Source of the DNA: Nocardia rosealba
GTDB lineage: Bacteria; Actinomycetota; Actinomycetes; Mycobacteriales; Mycobacteriaceae
Direction: 5' to 3'
DNA length: 64,000 bases
Assembly (NCBI RefSeq): GCF_020216065.1
Contig: NZ_JAIWNA010000001.1
Location: 124,001-188,000, forward strand
Shown here: positions 46,371 to 54,207 of the stretch, one piece after another
How positions within the stretch are numbered: position 1 is the stretch's first letter
Layout: every line of letters begins with the position of its first letter
The notes under the pieces: generated by a model
Told to the model about the DNA's origin: nothing
Databases searched by the model: none
Seen by the model: only the letters and a program-made list of their open reading frames with translations
Made by a program: the position numbers and the translations under genes

Positions 46371-46820
46371 ATGACGTCCATGCCCTCGACCGAGAGGCTG
46401 GGCACGTTTCTCAAGCGTGCCGAGCAAGCCATGATCGCGGCGAAAACAGCCGCGCTCAAACCGGCCGGGCTGACGGTTCCGCAGTTCAGCGCGCTGATGT
46501 ACCTCGCCGAGAACCCCGGTATCTCGGCTGCCGCTCTCGCCCGGCTGGCGGGGGTGACGCCGCCGACGATGAACACCGTCCTGACCAATCTGCAGGACCG
46601 CGGCCTGGTCGAACGCTCACCACACGAGTGGCACAAGAATGTCCTCGAGACCCGGCTGACCGAGGCGGGCCGTGAGGTCACCGAGGCGGCCGACGCGCGC
46701 GCGATCGCGGTGGAACGCGCCGTGGCCGCCCGCTTCACCGCCGCGGAATTCGCTACGCTGACAGCGCTGCTGACCCGCACGGCACAGGCTTTCGAGGAAG
46801 TCCGCCGGGATCTTCCGTAG
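46371..46820 (+). CDS. MarR-family transcriptional regulator
   Basis: 149 residues from ATG 46371 (Met at 46380 possible; the frame also opens upstream). Winged HTH: 'GISAAALARLAGVTPPTMNT' and 'VLTNLQDRGLVERSP', then the wing 'ETRLTEAGREVTEAADARA'. The dimerisation helices are at both ends. Ligand unknown. It is divergent from the propeller lipoprotein, a likely target, and followed by a terminator. Confidence 0.9.
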   Translation: MTSMPSTERLGTFLKRAEQAMIAAKTAALKPAGLTVPQFSALMYLAENPGISAAALARLAGVTPPTMNTVLTNLQDRGLVERSPHEWHKNVLETRLTEAGREVTEAADARAIAVERAVAARFTAAEFATLTALLTRTAQAFEEVRRDLP

Positions 46821-46830
46821 CAAACGCGAA

Positions 46831-46858
46831 GAGCCCGCCGGAGGGGTCCGGCGGGCTC
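46831..46858. terminator. Terminator hairpin between MarR and SRPBCC genes
   Basis: GAGCCCGCCGGA, loop GGGG, TCCGGCGGGCTC: a perfect 12-bp stem between convergent genes ending at 46820 and 46874. It can act on both strands. Confidence 0.85.
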
Positions 46859-46873
46859 TCTGGGGCGAACGGG

Positions 46874-47323
46874 TCAGCGTTCGGCCGCGGCCTTGATCTT
46901 GCGCAGCGTCTCGTGCATGCCCGAGACGAGATCGGCCTCGAACTTCTCCTCGCCGCCGGCGAGCTTGATGACCGGGCCCATCCAGCCGGGAATTCCCTTG
47001 GGGTCGAGGGTGCGTCGCTCGACGAGGCGGGTGCCCGCGGCGGTCGGCGCGAGCTCGTAGCTCCACACGGTGTGGTTCTCGTTCATCCGGAACGCCAGCG
47101 CGGTGTTGGGGACGAACCGCACGATGCGCGAACTGGTCGGCCAGACCTTCCAGCCGTCGCGGTTGAAGTTGATGGTGCGCGCCCCTTCGCGAACCCCACC
47201 GATCGCCAGCATCTTGACCGTGGTCGGGCTGAACTCCGACATCCGGTTCAGGTCCGCGAGAATCGACCAGACCTGCTCCGGCGATGCGGCGATGTCGATA
47301 CTTGCTTCGAGATTGTTCGGCAA
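46874..47323 (-). CDS. SRPBCC-family protein
   Basis: 149 residues from TTG 47323, with GGAGG 6 nt upstream, so TTG is a true rare start rather than a gap in the frame. The N-terminus 'ASIDIAASPEQVWSILADLN' opens the polyketide cyclase/dehydrase-type helix-grip fold, and 'TRLVERRTLDPKGIPGW' follows. A ligand-binding role is expected. It stands alone between a terminator and a gene-poor stretch. Confidence 0.82.
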   Translation of the reverse strand: MPNNLEASIDIAASPEQVWSILADLNRMSEFSPTTVKMLAIGGVREGARTINFNRDGWKVWPTSSRIVRFVPNTALAFRMNENHTVWSYELAPTAAGTRLVERRTLDPKGIPGWMGPVIKLAGGEEKFEADLVSGMHETLRKIKAAAER

Positions 47324-47616
47324 CGGTGCCTCCGGGTTGTGCGTGACGTACGGTCACACCGAGCATAGGGTCGCCACTCGCTCCAGCCCTCCGCCCACAG
47401 TCGGATTTTGCCCCCACGACCCACCAAGCGGGGACGCCGGTTCGAGTCCGGTCGACGGGGCATCCGCCGCCCTGGTTTTCGGGGGCTTGTGGGTTCTCAC
47501 AGAAAAGTGGGGGAAATTCCTTTAAAACACCTCCTATTCACATTTGGCTTCGGTATCGTCCGAGACGGCAAATCGCCAGTGACAGAAGGTCACAGAGTGT
47601 CAACTTGGAGTGCACC
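47324..47616. other. Gene-poor stretch with a tRNA 3'-end-like fragment
   Basis: These 293 bp hold no convincing gene. Around 47434-47461 the sequence GCCGGTTCGAGTCCGGT has the T-arm of a tRNA (5-bp stem, TTCGAGT loop) followed by CGACGGGGCA, but no matching 5' acceptor or anticodon arm is present. The last 100 bp are AT-richer (CACCTCCTATTCACATTTGG) and may contain the promoter of the 40-residue peptide gene. Confidence 0.4.
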
Positions 47617-47739
47617 ATGCTTTACAACATCACCGAGTCCAACTCCGGCAGCAGCGGCGACGGCGGCATCCTCGCCCTGCTGATGAGTCTGCTCACCAGC
47701 TCGATGAGCACCGGTTCGGCCCAGACCTCCGGTAACTGA
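47617..47739 (+). CDS. 40-residue peptide, possibly amphipathic
   Basis: ATG 47617 to TGA 47737-47739. The product is a Ser/Gly-rich start (MLYNITESNSGSSGDGG), a hydrophobic helix 'ILALLMSLLTSSM', and a Ser/Thr tail 'STGSAQTSGN'. GGAG precedes the ATG by 8 nt. It has its own AT-rich upstream region and a possible downstream hairpin (47756-47785). No signal peptide cut site, no cysteine. Small amphipathic peptides of this size include porin-like proteins in mycolata, but no similarity is visible, so that is only an idea. Confidence 0.45.
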   Translation: MLYNITESNSGSSGDGGILALLMSLLTSSMSTGSAQTSGN

Positions 47740-47755
47740 GCGCATCTGAAGCAAA

Positions 47756-47785
47756 CCTCCGGCTAACGCGCGGTAAGCCGGGAGG
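47756..47785. terminator. Weak hairpin after the 40-residue gene
   Basis: CCTCCGGCT, loop of about 11 nt, AGCCGGGAGG with one bulged G. It is 17 bp downstream of the peptide stop. Plausible terminator for a monocistronic small gene. Confidence 0.4.
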
Positions 47786-47831
47786 GCTGTCGTTGGGCCC
47801 GATCCATGACGAGGGGATCGGGCCCTTCGGT

Positions 47832-47846
47832 ATTGTCAGCGACAAT
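47832..47846. promoter_or_regulatory. Palindrome overlapping the TetR start codon
   Basis: ATTGTC-AGC-GACAAT, perfect 6-bp arms, its end overlaps the ATG at 47845. This suits a self-operator for the TetR protein, blocking transcription or a leaderless start. Confidence 0.45.
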
Positions 47847-48477
47847 GTCACAGGATGCGAATACGGGACGAATGTATGCCGGGCAGCCCGTAGAGGACCG
47901 GCAACGCCAGCGGCGTGCGCGTTTTCTGGAGTCAGGCCTGACGGTCTTCGCGCGCGACGGGTACGCCAACAGTTCGGTCGGTGCCATCTGTAAGGACGCC
48001 GGACTGTCGTCGCGGCAGTTCTACGAGGAGTTCACCGGCCGCGAATCGCTGCTACTCGAGCTGTACGAGCAGATCGACCGCGAATCCCGCGAGGCGGTGG
48101 CTACCGCCCTCGCGGCGAAAAGCGACGCCAGCGCGATCGATCAGATCGACGCGGCCGTACGCGCTTACGTCGAGACCATCGGCACCGATCCACGCAAGGC
48201 GCGGGTGGCGCTGGTCGAGGTGGTCGGCGCCGGACCCAAGGTCGAGAAGTTCCGCCTCGAGCTACGCCGGGTGTGGGGCTCGCTGCTGGCCGGCGCCGCC
48301 GAGGACGCGGCCATGCACGGCGAAATCCCGTCCGGCGACTACGAGTTGCGGGTGCTCGCCATCATCGGCGCGGTGAACTATGTGGTCGACGGCTGGAGCG
48401 GTGCCGATCCGCGTCCGCCGCTAGACGATGTGATCCAGGTGCTGAGCCGGGTGATTCTCGGCGCGGTCGGGGCTTGA
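47845..48477 (+). CDS. TetR/AcrR-family transcriptional regulator
   Basis: 210 residues from ATG 47845 (an upstream ATG at 47806 is less likely because the operator would then lie inside the gene). HTH 'FARDGYANSSVGAICKDAGL' with 'SSRQFYEEFTGRESLLLELY'. The C-terminal ligand domain starts 'IGTDPRKARVALVEVVGAGP', a pattern of lipid-type regulators. It overlaps the next hydrolase gene by 1 nt (TGATG), which implies co-transcription and probable control of the hydrolase. Confidence 0.9.
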   Translation: MSQDANTGRMYAGQPVEDRQRQRRARFLESGLTVFARDGYANSSVGAICKDAGLSSRQFYEEFTGRESLLLELYEQIDRESREAVATALAAKSDASAIDQIDAAVRAYVETIGTDPRKARVALVEVVGAGPKVEKFRLELRRVWGSLLAGAAEDAAMHGEIPSGDYELRVLAIIGAVNYVVDGWSGADPRPPLDDVIQVLSRVILGAVGA

Positions 48478-49346
48478 TGGCGCGGGTCGAGACCGTCCCG
48501 ATCCAGGTACCCGACGGCACCACCCTGCCCGTGCGGCTGATTCCGGCGCGCGGGCCGCACCGTCATCCGGTGACCCCCGACGCCCCGCGTCCGGTGATCG
48601 TGATCGTGCCCGGTCTCGCCGTGCCCGGTGAGTTCTACGAATACTTCGCCCACCAGCTGTCCGGGCGCGGATTCGATGTGGCCATCGGCGAATTGCGTGG
48701 TCAGGGCGGTAGTACTCATCGTCCCGGTGCCGAAAGCACCTACGGTTACCACGAATTGGTCGCCGTGGATTTTCCGGCGATGCTGCAGGTGGTGCGCCAC
48801 CGTTTCCCCAGCAGCACCCCGTACCTGCTCGGGCACAGCATGGGCGGCCAGCTGTCGGTGCTGTACGCGGCCCGGGTGCGCGGCAGACTCGGCGGCCTGA
48901 TCCTGATCGCCTCCGGCACACCGTATTACCGTGGCTACCGCGGTGTGCTCGGTCCGGGGATGCTCGTCGGCACGGCCGCGGTGGCGGTCGCGTCGAATCT
49001 CGCCGGTTTCTGGCCGGGCGACATGCTCGGCAAACGGGCATACGGCCGCCAGTCCAAGGTGCTCATGTCGGACTGGGCCCGCCTGGCCCGCACCGGCCGC
49101 TTCGTTCCGGTCGGCGCCGATATCGATTACGAGGAACGCGTCGCGCGGCTGAAGTTCCCGGTGCTGTCGATCACCATCGAGGGCGACGAGATGACCCCGC
49201 AGACCTCCGCCGACCATCTGCTGAGCAAGATGCCCGCCGCCGAGGTCACCCGCCGGTTCGAGCCGGAACCGCTTGGCCACAACGGCTGGATCACCAACCC
49301 GGACTCCACCGTCGATGCCGTCGAGAAGTGGCTACGCGACCGCTGA
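48477..49346 (+). CDS. Alpha/beta-fold hydrolase
   Basis: 289 residues from ATG 48477. Oxyanion line 'VIVIVPGLAVPGEFYEYFAH', nucleophile elbow 'YLLGHSMGGQLSVLYAARV', acid near 'LSITIEGDEMTPQTSADHLL', and a C-terminal His in 'EPEPLGHNGWITNPD'. The monoglyceride-lipase or esterase branch is likely because of GHSMGG and a small lid with 'GTPYYRGYRGVLGPG'. It is translated together with the upstream TetR gene. Confidence 0.88.
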   Translation: MARVETVPIQVPDGTTLPVRLIPARGPHRHPVTPDAPRPVIVIVPGLAVPGEFYEYFAHQLSGRGFDVAIGELRGQGGSTHRPGAESTYGYHELVAVDFPAMLQVVRHRFPSSTPYLLGHSMGGQLSVLYAARVRGRLGGLILIASGTPYYRGYRGVLGPGMLVGTAAVAVASNLAGFWPGDMLGKRAYGRQSKVLMSDWARLARTGRFVPVGADIDYEERVARLKFPVLSITIEGDEMTPQTSADHLLSKMPAAEVTRRFEPEPLGHNGWITNPDSTVDAVEKWLRDR

Positions 49347-49404
49347 GACGCGGACACAGACGATCGAATCGCACGGGAACAAAACCGGTTCGCTGAATAC
49401 ATAT

Positions 49405-49434
49405 ATTCGTCATACTGGTCCATATGCGACGAAT
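49405..49434. promoter_or_regulatory. Inverted repeat in the MocR gene promoter
   Basis: ATTCGTC at 49405-49411 and GACGAAT at 49428-49434, 16 nt apart, with CTGGTCC between, within an AT-rich stretch just before the GTG at 49444. It resembles the multipartite sites that MocR regulators bind to control their own genes. Confidence 0.35.
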
Positions 49435-49443
49435 GGAGAATCG

Positions 49444-50793
49444 GTGACCGACCCGGGTTCGGCGGTGCTCGTGCGTGCGCTGGCGGCCGACGCCTCGCAC
49501 ACATCCGAATCGGTGCGGGCGGTGACGGCGCGGCTCATCCGCGACGGTTCCCTCGCCGAGGGGATCCGGTTGCCGACCATCCGGGAACTGGCCCAGCATT
49601 GCGGGCTGAGTACCCGCACGGTCGTCGCGGCCTGGGGTGAGCTGCGCAAAGAGGGACTGATCGCCACCAATCGCCGGGGCGGCACCGTGGTGGCCGCGGC
49701 CGGGGGAGTGCCGCTGGGGCGCCCCCTCGCCGAGCGTGACCTGCTCACCGGCAGCCCCGATTACGCCCTGCAGCCCGACCTGGCGCCCGCGATGCTCGCC
49801 GGGCTGCACACCGACGACCTGAACCGTCCCGGCCGCGACTACATCACCGACCGTTTGCGCGCGGCGGTATGTGACGGCTGGCCCTTCCCCGCCGAGGCGT
49901 TCGTCGCGGCGGGTGGCGGCTCGGAGGGTTTGTTTCTCGCAGTGAACGCGGCGGCCCCGGACGGCGCGCTCGTCGCGGTGGAGGAACCGGTGATGCCCGG
50001 GTTCCTGGATACGCTGACCGAGGTCGGATATCGGGTGATCGGGATCGCCGCCGACGAGCAAGGGGCACTGCCGGATTCGCTGGCCGAGGCATTGCGCCGG
50101 AGCCCGGCGGTGGTGGTGTTGCAGCCCGAAGGCGCGTACGCGACCGGCGGTGTGCTCTCGCCGCATCGGGCTGCGGAACTGGCCGAGGTGTTCGCGGCGG
50201 CGGAGGCGGAGCCGTGGATCGTCGAGGACGACGCGGTCGGACCGCTCGCCGCGGCGCAGGCGCACTCTCTGGGGAGCTGGTACCCGGAACGCTGTGTACG
50301 AGTGCGCAGCTACTGCAAGGCCTTCGGGATGGATATCCGGACCTGCGTGATCGGTGGCAGTGCCGAACTGGTCGACCGCGCCATCCGGGCCAGGGTGCAC
50401 GGTATCGCCGCGAACAGCCGCATCCTGCAGAACGCCCTGGCGCACTTGATCACCGATCCTGGTGCGGCCGCGCTCATCGACACCGCCCGCGAACGCTATG
50501 CCGCGCGGCGGGCCGGTTTGATCGCGGCGCTGGCCGCACACGGGGTGGTCGCCGAGGCCGGGACGAACAGCCTGGTGGTGTGGGTCGAGGTCGCCGACGA
50601 ACAAGGTGCGCTGCTCCGCTGCGCGCGGCACGGGGTGGTCGTCGGGTCGGCCGCGCGATCACATGTGGCGGCGGCGCGCGCTGCTATCCGGGTGGCGGTT
50701 CCCCAACTCCCCGACGACCCGCGACGGCTCGCCGAACTCGCGGCCCTGCTGGCGGACGCGGCGGCATCGACCCACCGCGAATTCCTCGACTGA
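49444..50793 (+). CDS. MocR-type regulator (GntR HTH plus aminotransferase-like PLP domain)
   Basis: 449 residues from GTG 49444; upstream frame is not conserved. The GntR winged HTH is at about 18-85 ('EGIRLPTIRELAQHCGLSTR'). The fold-type I aminotransferase domain follows, with 'VVLQPEGAYATGGVLSP', the substrate-side 'WIVEDDAVGPLA' and the PLP-lysine region 'VRSYCKAFGMDIRTCVIGGS' (Lys). Such proteins bind PLP as effector or coenzyme. It converges on the LLM monooxygenase operon across 84 bp; whether it controls that operon is not known. Confidence 0.88.
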   Translation: MTDPGSAVLVRALAADASHTSESVRAVTARLIRDGSLAEGIRLPTIRELAQHCGLSTRTVVAAWGELRKEGLIATNRRGGTVVAAAGGVPLGRPLAERDLLTGSPDYALQPDLAPAMLAGLHTDDLNRPGRDYITDRLRAAVCDGWPFPAEAFVAAGGGSEGLFLAVNAAAPDGALVAVEEPVMPGFLDTLTEVGYRVIGIAADEQGALPDSLAEALRRSPAVVVLQPEGAYATGGVLSPHRAAELAEVFAAAEAEPWIVEDDAVGPLAAAQAHSLGSWYPERCVRVRSYCKAFGMDIRTCVIGGSAELVDRAIRARVHGIAANSRILQNALAHLITDPGAAALIDTARERYAARRAGLIAALAAHGVVAEAGTNSLVVWVEVADEQGALLRCARHGVVVGSAARSHVAAARAAIRVAVPQLPDDPRRLAELAALLADAAASTHREFLD

Positions 50794-50877
50794 CCCGTTC
50801 GCGGGCGGCCGGACATCGGCCGTCACGCAGCGCTCGATCGCGTCACCGAGGGTTCGCGGACTGCCGCCCCTCGGCCC

Positions 50878-51828
50878 TCACGCCGTCCTGATCGCCTCGT
50901 TCGTCGACAGGGCCGCGATCCGGGTCAGGCAGTCGAGGTATCGGGGGTGGTGGACGGCGAGCGGCACGTAGTAGAGCACGTCGGTCGCCACAGGACGGTC
51001 TGTGTCCTCGGCGAGCTGCGCGGTGATCTGCTCGTTCGAACCGATGAGGATCCTGTTGTCCGTCAAATACTTTCGCAGGTCTGTGGGCTGCGGGTAGTAG
51101 CGCGGGCTCAGTGCGATGTCTGCCTCGAGAAGGGCGAGGGAATCGTGCTCGCTGTCGCCGGGGAGCACCGCCACATTCGTTCCGATCCGTGGCGTTTCCC
51201 GCGAGGCGTCGAGGTAGGCGTCGACCAGTTCGGTGACACTGCCGCCCGCACGTGCTTGTGAATTGCCGTGCGGCAGTAGTCCGTCGCCCGCGGCGGCTAT
51301 CCGGCGGGCCGTGTCGATGTTCCCGGTGGACTGCCAGATCCGGGACCGCAGGGTGCCGGGCGGTGGGTAGAGGGCGATGTCGTCACCGACCTGTCCGCTG
51401 TCGAGGATGCGGTGGAGTTCGGCGACCCGCTGAATGTAGATCGTCTCCCGTTCGGCGTCGGACACACCGAATCCCGCGTAACTGGTGGCGGAATGCCCGA
51501 AACCGAGGCCCTTGCCGAGGCCGAGTTCGAGCCGTCCGCCGCTGAGCGCGTCGGTGACGGCCGCGTCCTCGGCGAGACGGACCGGATGCTCGAACGGCAC
51601 TGTCACCACGCCGGTTCCGAGCCGGATGTGATCGGTGTGCTGGGCAGCGGCGGCCACGAACGGGAACACCGACGGCAACGCCGCGTGATGGGCCTCGAAG
51701 TGCCGTGCGGCGAACCAGACGGTGCCGAAACCGAGGCGTTCGGCGTGCACCGTGATCTCGATGGTGCGGCGGTAGACCTCGGCAACCGGTGGGCCGCTGC
51801 GCAATTGGACGAACAGGGCGCGATTCAC
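50878..51828 (-). CDS. LLM-class flavin-dependent oxidoreductase (luciferase-like)
   Basis: 316 residues from GTG 51828, overlapping the upstream monooxygenase gene by 4 nt. TIM-barrel bacterial-luciferase pattern: 'AERLGFGTVWFAARHFEAHH', 'HTDHIRLGTGVVTVPFEHPV', 'AEDAAVTDALSGGRLELGLG'. It uses FMNH2 or F420 to oxidise a small substrate; which of these is used is not clear from sequence. Its role is likely linked to the partner monooxygenase, probably a C-S bond cleavage, because of the rhodanese genes beside it. Confidence 0.88.
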   Translation of the reverse strand: MNRALFVQLRSGPPVAEVYRRTIEITVHAERLGFGTVWFAARHFEAHHAALPSVFPFVAAAAQHTDHIRLGTGVVTVPFEHPVRLAEDAAVTDALSGGRLELGLGKGLGFGHSATSYAGFGVSDAERETIYIQRVAELHRILDSGQVGDDIALYPPPGTLRSRIWQSTGNIDTARRIAAAGDGLLPHGNSQARAGGSVTELVDAYLDASRETPRIGTNVAVLPGDSEHDSLALLEADIALSPRYYPQPTDLRKYLTDNRILIGSNEQITAQLAEDTDRPVATDVLYYVPLAVHHPRYLDCLTRIAALSTNEAIRTA

Positions 51829-53120
51829 AGGCCGTAGTGCCCTCTCAGCGTTGTGGTCTGGTACTCGGTGCGGAACAGTCCACGTGCCTGCAGCAGCGGA
51901 ACGACGTGATCGACGAAAACGTCCAGCCCGCTGGGCAATTCGTCGAGCATCACGTTGAAGCCGTCGGCGGCGCCTTCGGTGAACCAGTCGGTGATGAAGT
52001 CGGCCACCTGCTCGGGCGTGCCGACGACCTTGGCGTGCACGCTTCCGGACGCGAGAAGCCGCGCGGCGCCGCGGGTATCGGCGCCCGTCGCGCGCACATT
52101 GTCGAGCAGGACCGCGCGCTGGCCGCGTGAGCCCGCGTCGCTGTTCTCGTCGGGGATCTTGTCCCACGGGAACGGGGCGTTCAGGTCGAGGTCGTCGGGG
52201 GAGATGCCGAGACGGTCGGCCAGGTTGGTCAGTTGCACGTCGTCGGGGATCAGGTCGAGGAGCTCGCGTTCGCGTTGCCTTGCCGCGGCTTCGGTGTCGG
52301 CGAGCACGATGATCAGACCGGGAAGCAGTTTCACGCTGTCCGGGTCGCGCCCCGCCGCGGCGGCGTGCTGTCGCAGTTCGGTGCGGCGCGCAGCAGCGGA
52401 GAGGGGGTCGACATGCGCGGAGTAGATCGCGTCGGCGGTCCTGGCGCCGAGCTCGACGCCGTGGCTCGACGCGCCCGCCTGGATCAACACCGGTTTGCCG
52501 TGCGTCAGCGGCGGTGACTTCAGCGGGCCCGCCACCCGGAAGAATTTGCCCACATGGTCGACCGGGCGGACCACTTCGGGATCGAGGTAACGCCCGGTCG
52601 CCTTGTCACCGACGAGTGCGTCCGCCGGGACCGAATCCCACAGCGCTGTGACGACCTCGAGGAATTCCGCGGCCCTGGCATACCTCTCGGCCTTCGGCAG
52701 CGCTTGGTCGAGGGAGTAGTTGCGGGCGGCGTTGTCACCGCCGGTGACCACGAAGTTCCAGCCGACCCGCCCGCCCGACACCGACGAGAGCGCCGCGAAC
52801 GAGCGGGCCAGATTGTAGGGGTCGTTGTAGGAGGTGGTCGCGGTGACGATCACCCCGATCCGGCTGGTGTGCGCGGCCAGCACGGCATGGGCGACGAACG
52901 GTTCGAGCAGGCGGCTCGGCGCGGTCCAGTCCTTGGCCTGGATATCGGGGGAATCGGCGAGGAATACCGCGTCGAGCAGGCCGCGCTCGGCGGTGCGTGC
53001 CACGTCGAGGTAGTGCTCGATCTCGACGAAGTGGGCCGCCGGCTCCGGTGCGCGCCGCCACGGGCTGCCGATGGCGCCGCCCGGAATGAGATTCGCGTTG
53101 AGAATGACATGTCTCGGCAT
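51825..53120 (-). CDS. NtaA/DmoA/SnaA-family FMN-dependent monooxygenase
   Basis: 431 residues from ATG 53120 (MPRHVILNANLIPGGAIGSP). The family core is clear: 'HYLDVARTAERGLLDAVFLA', 'TATTSYNDPYNLARSFAALS', 'GRVGWNFVVTGGDNAARNYS' and 'VLIQAGASSHGVELGARTAD'. Members oxidise nitrilotriacetate, dimethyl sulfide, pristinamycin precursors or dibenzothiophene sulfones with reduced FMN. Given the neighbouring sulfurtransferases, a sulfur compound is the most likely substrate (inference). An FMN reductase is not present in the window. Confidence 0.92.
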   Translation of the reverse strand: MPRHVILNANLIPGGAIGSPWRRAPEPAAHFVEIEHYLDVARTAERGLLDAVFLADSPDIQAKDWTAPSRLLEPFVAHAVLAAHTSRIGVIVTATTSYNDPYNLARSFAALSSVSGGRVGWNFVVTGGDNAARNYSLDQALPKAERYARAAEFLEVVTALWDSVPADALVGDKATGRYLDPEVVRPVDHVGKFFRVAGPLKSPPLTHGKPVLIQAGASSHGVELGARTADAIYSAHVDPLSAAARRTELRQHAAAAGRDPDSVKLLPGLIIVLADTEAAARQRERELLDLIPDDVQLTNLADRLGISPDDLDLNAPFPWDKIPDENSDAGSRGQRAVLLDNVRATGADTRGAARLLASGSVHAKVVGTPEQVADFITDWFTEGAADGFNVMLDELPSGLDVFVDHVVPLLQARGLFRTEYQTTTLRGHYGL

Positions 53121-53128
53121 GAGGGATC

Positions 53129-54040
53129 CTAGGAATTCGACAGGGCGACAGAGGGTTCCGTTGCGAGCGGACGGGCGGGATCGGCGACCCACTGCGACAG
53201 GGAGCCGGGATAGAGGGCGATCTCGATGCCGAGCGTCGCCAACACGAACACCTGCAGGGCCGCCGCCATCGCGCTGCCGCAGTAGCTGGCGGCCGGGGTT
53301 CCGGCGTCGAGGCCGAGGCGGTGGTAGCGGGCGCGCAGCGTTGTCTCGTCGAGAAGCAGTCCCTCGTCGTCGAAGTCGTCGAAGACCGGGGCGCTGACGG
53401 CGCCGGGAATATGCCCCGGATACTCGCCCCCGCCGTGGAAGTGGGCCGGCGGGCGGGCATCGAGGAGAGTGCCGAGGCTGGGAAGCTCAGCGACACCGAC
53501 TGTTTCGATGACGGGCAGTGCTCCCGGTCGTGCGATGGCGGAGGTGGCCCGCATTCCGGACGCATTGGGTTCGTTGGCGCCGTCGTTGCCGCGAGCGTCG
53601 GGCCCACTGCCCTGTGTGCTCGACGGCTCCCCGGGCCGATCCGAGGTGAGTCGGCCGCCCGCCGCCTGCCAGGCGCGTAGTCCGCCGTCGAGGATGCGGA
53701 CGTCGGTCAGACCGGCCCAGCGCAGCACCCACCAGGCGCGGGCGGCGGCCACCGAGCGGGCGTCGTCGTAGACCACCACCGTGCTGTCGGGATGGATACC
53801 CCAGCGGCGCAGTGATTCCGTGAGGTGGTCCGCGTGCGGCAGGGGGCGTGCGCCGGAATCGGCGGTCGGGGTACCGGACAGATCGGCGTCGACATCGGCG
53901 AATCGCGCGCCCGGCAGGTGTTCGCGCTGGTAGTTCGCGCCCTCCCCGGCCGTGCGGACGTCGAGCAGCACGAGCCGCGCGGGCGGGGCGTCGCGCAGGT
54001 CGGCTGCGGAGACGAGGTGGGCGGCACGGTCGCCGGGCAT
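53129..54040 (-). CDS. Sulfurtransferase with two rhodanese domains
   Basis: 303 residues from ATG 54040. The first rhodanese domain (about 10-130, 'RLVLLDVRTAGEGANYQREH') is inactive (Asp92 where Cys would be). The second domain (about 176-300) carries active-site Cys254 in 'ASYCGSAMAAALQVFVL'. It moves a sulfane sulfur from thiosulfate or a similar donor. The linker of about 45 residues (132-176, 'EPSSTQGSGPDARGNDGANE') is longer and more low-complexity than usual. It leads the leftward operon with the two LLM genes (8-bp gap, then 4-nt overlap). Confidence 0.9.
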   Translation of the reverse strand: MPGDRAAHLVSAADLRDAPPARLVLLDVRTAGEGANYQREHLPGARFADVDADLSGTPTADSGARPLPHADHLTESLRRWGIHPDSTVVVYDDARSVAAARAWWVLRWAGLTDVRILDGGLRAWQAAGGRLTSDRPGEPSSTQGSGPDARGNDGANEPNASGMRATSAIARPGALPVIETVGVAELPSLGTLLDARPPAHFHGGGEYPGHIPGAVSAPVFDDFDDEGLLLDETTLRARYHRLGLDAGTPAASYCGSAMAAALQVFVLATLGIEIALYPGSLSQWVADPARPLATEPSVALSNS

Positions 54041-54099
54041 CGGGGTCCTTTCGCCGATTTCGGTGTGTTCGACCGGCCGAGAATATGTAGTCCGGGTGA

Positions 54100-54140
54100 G
54101 GGAACACATATTTGGAGTCCGCCTGACTTTTTGTGTTCCC
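54100..54140. promoter_or_regulatory. Inverted repeat in the shared bidirectional promoter
   Basis: GGGAACACA at 54100-54108 and TGTGTTCCC at 54132-54140, exact 9-bp arms with 23 nt between. It is placed in the 167-bp region between the divergent rhodanese genes. ATATGT and ACATAT blocks nearby make the region AT-richer. Probable binding site for one regulator controlling both operons; the regulator is not identified. Confidence 0.5.
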
Positions 54141-54207
54141 GTGGGTGTTTGGCCGACTTATGTTTCTCCCGCCGGGTCGTCGGAACCCGGGAGATGGGAG
54201 GTCGGCC

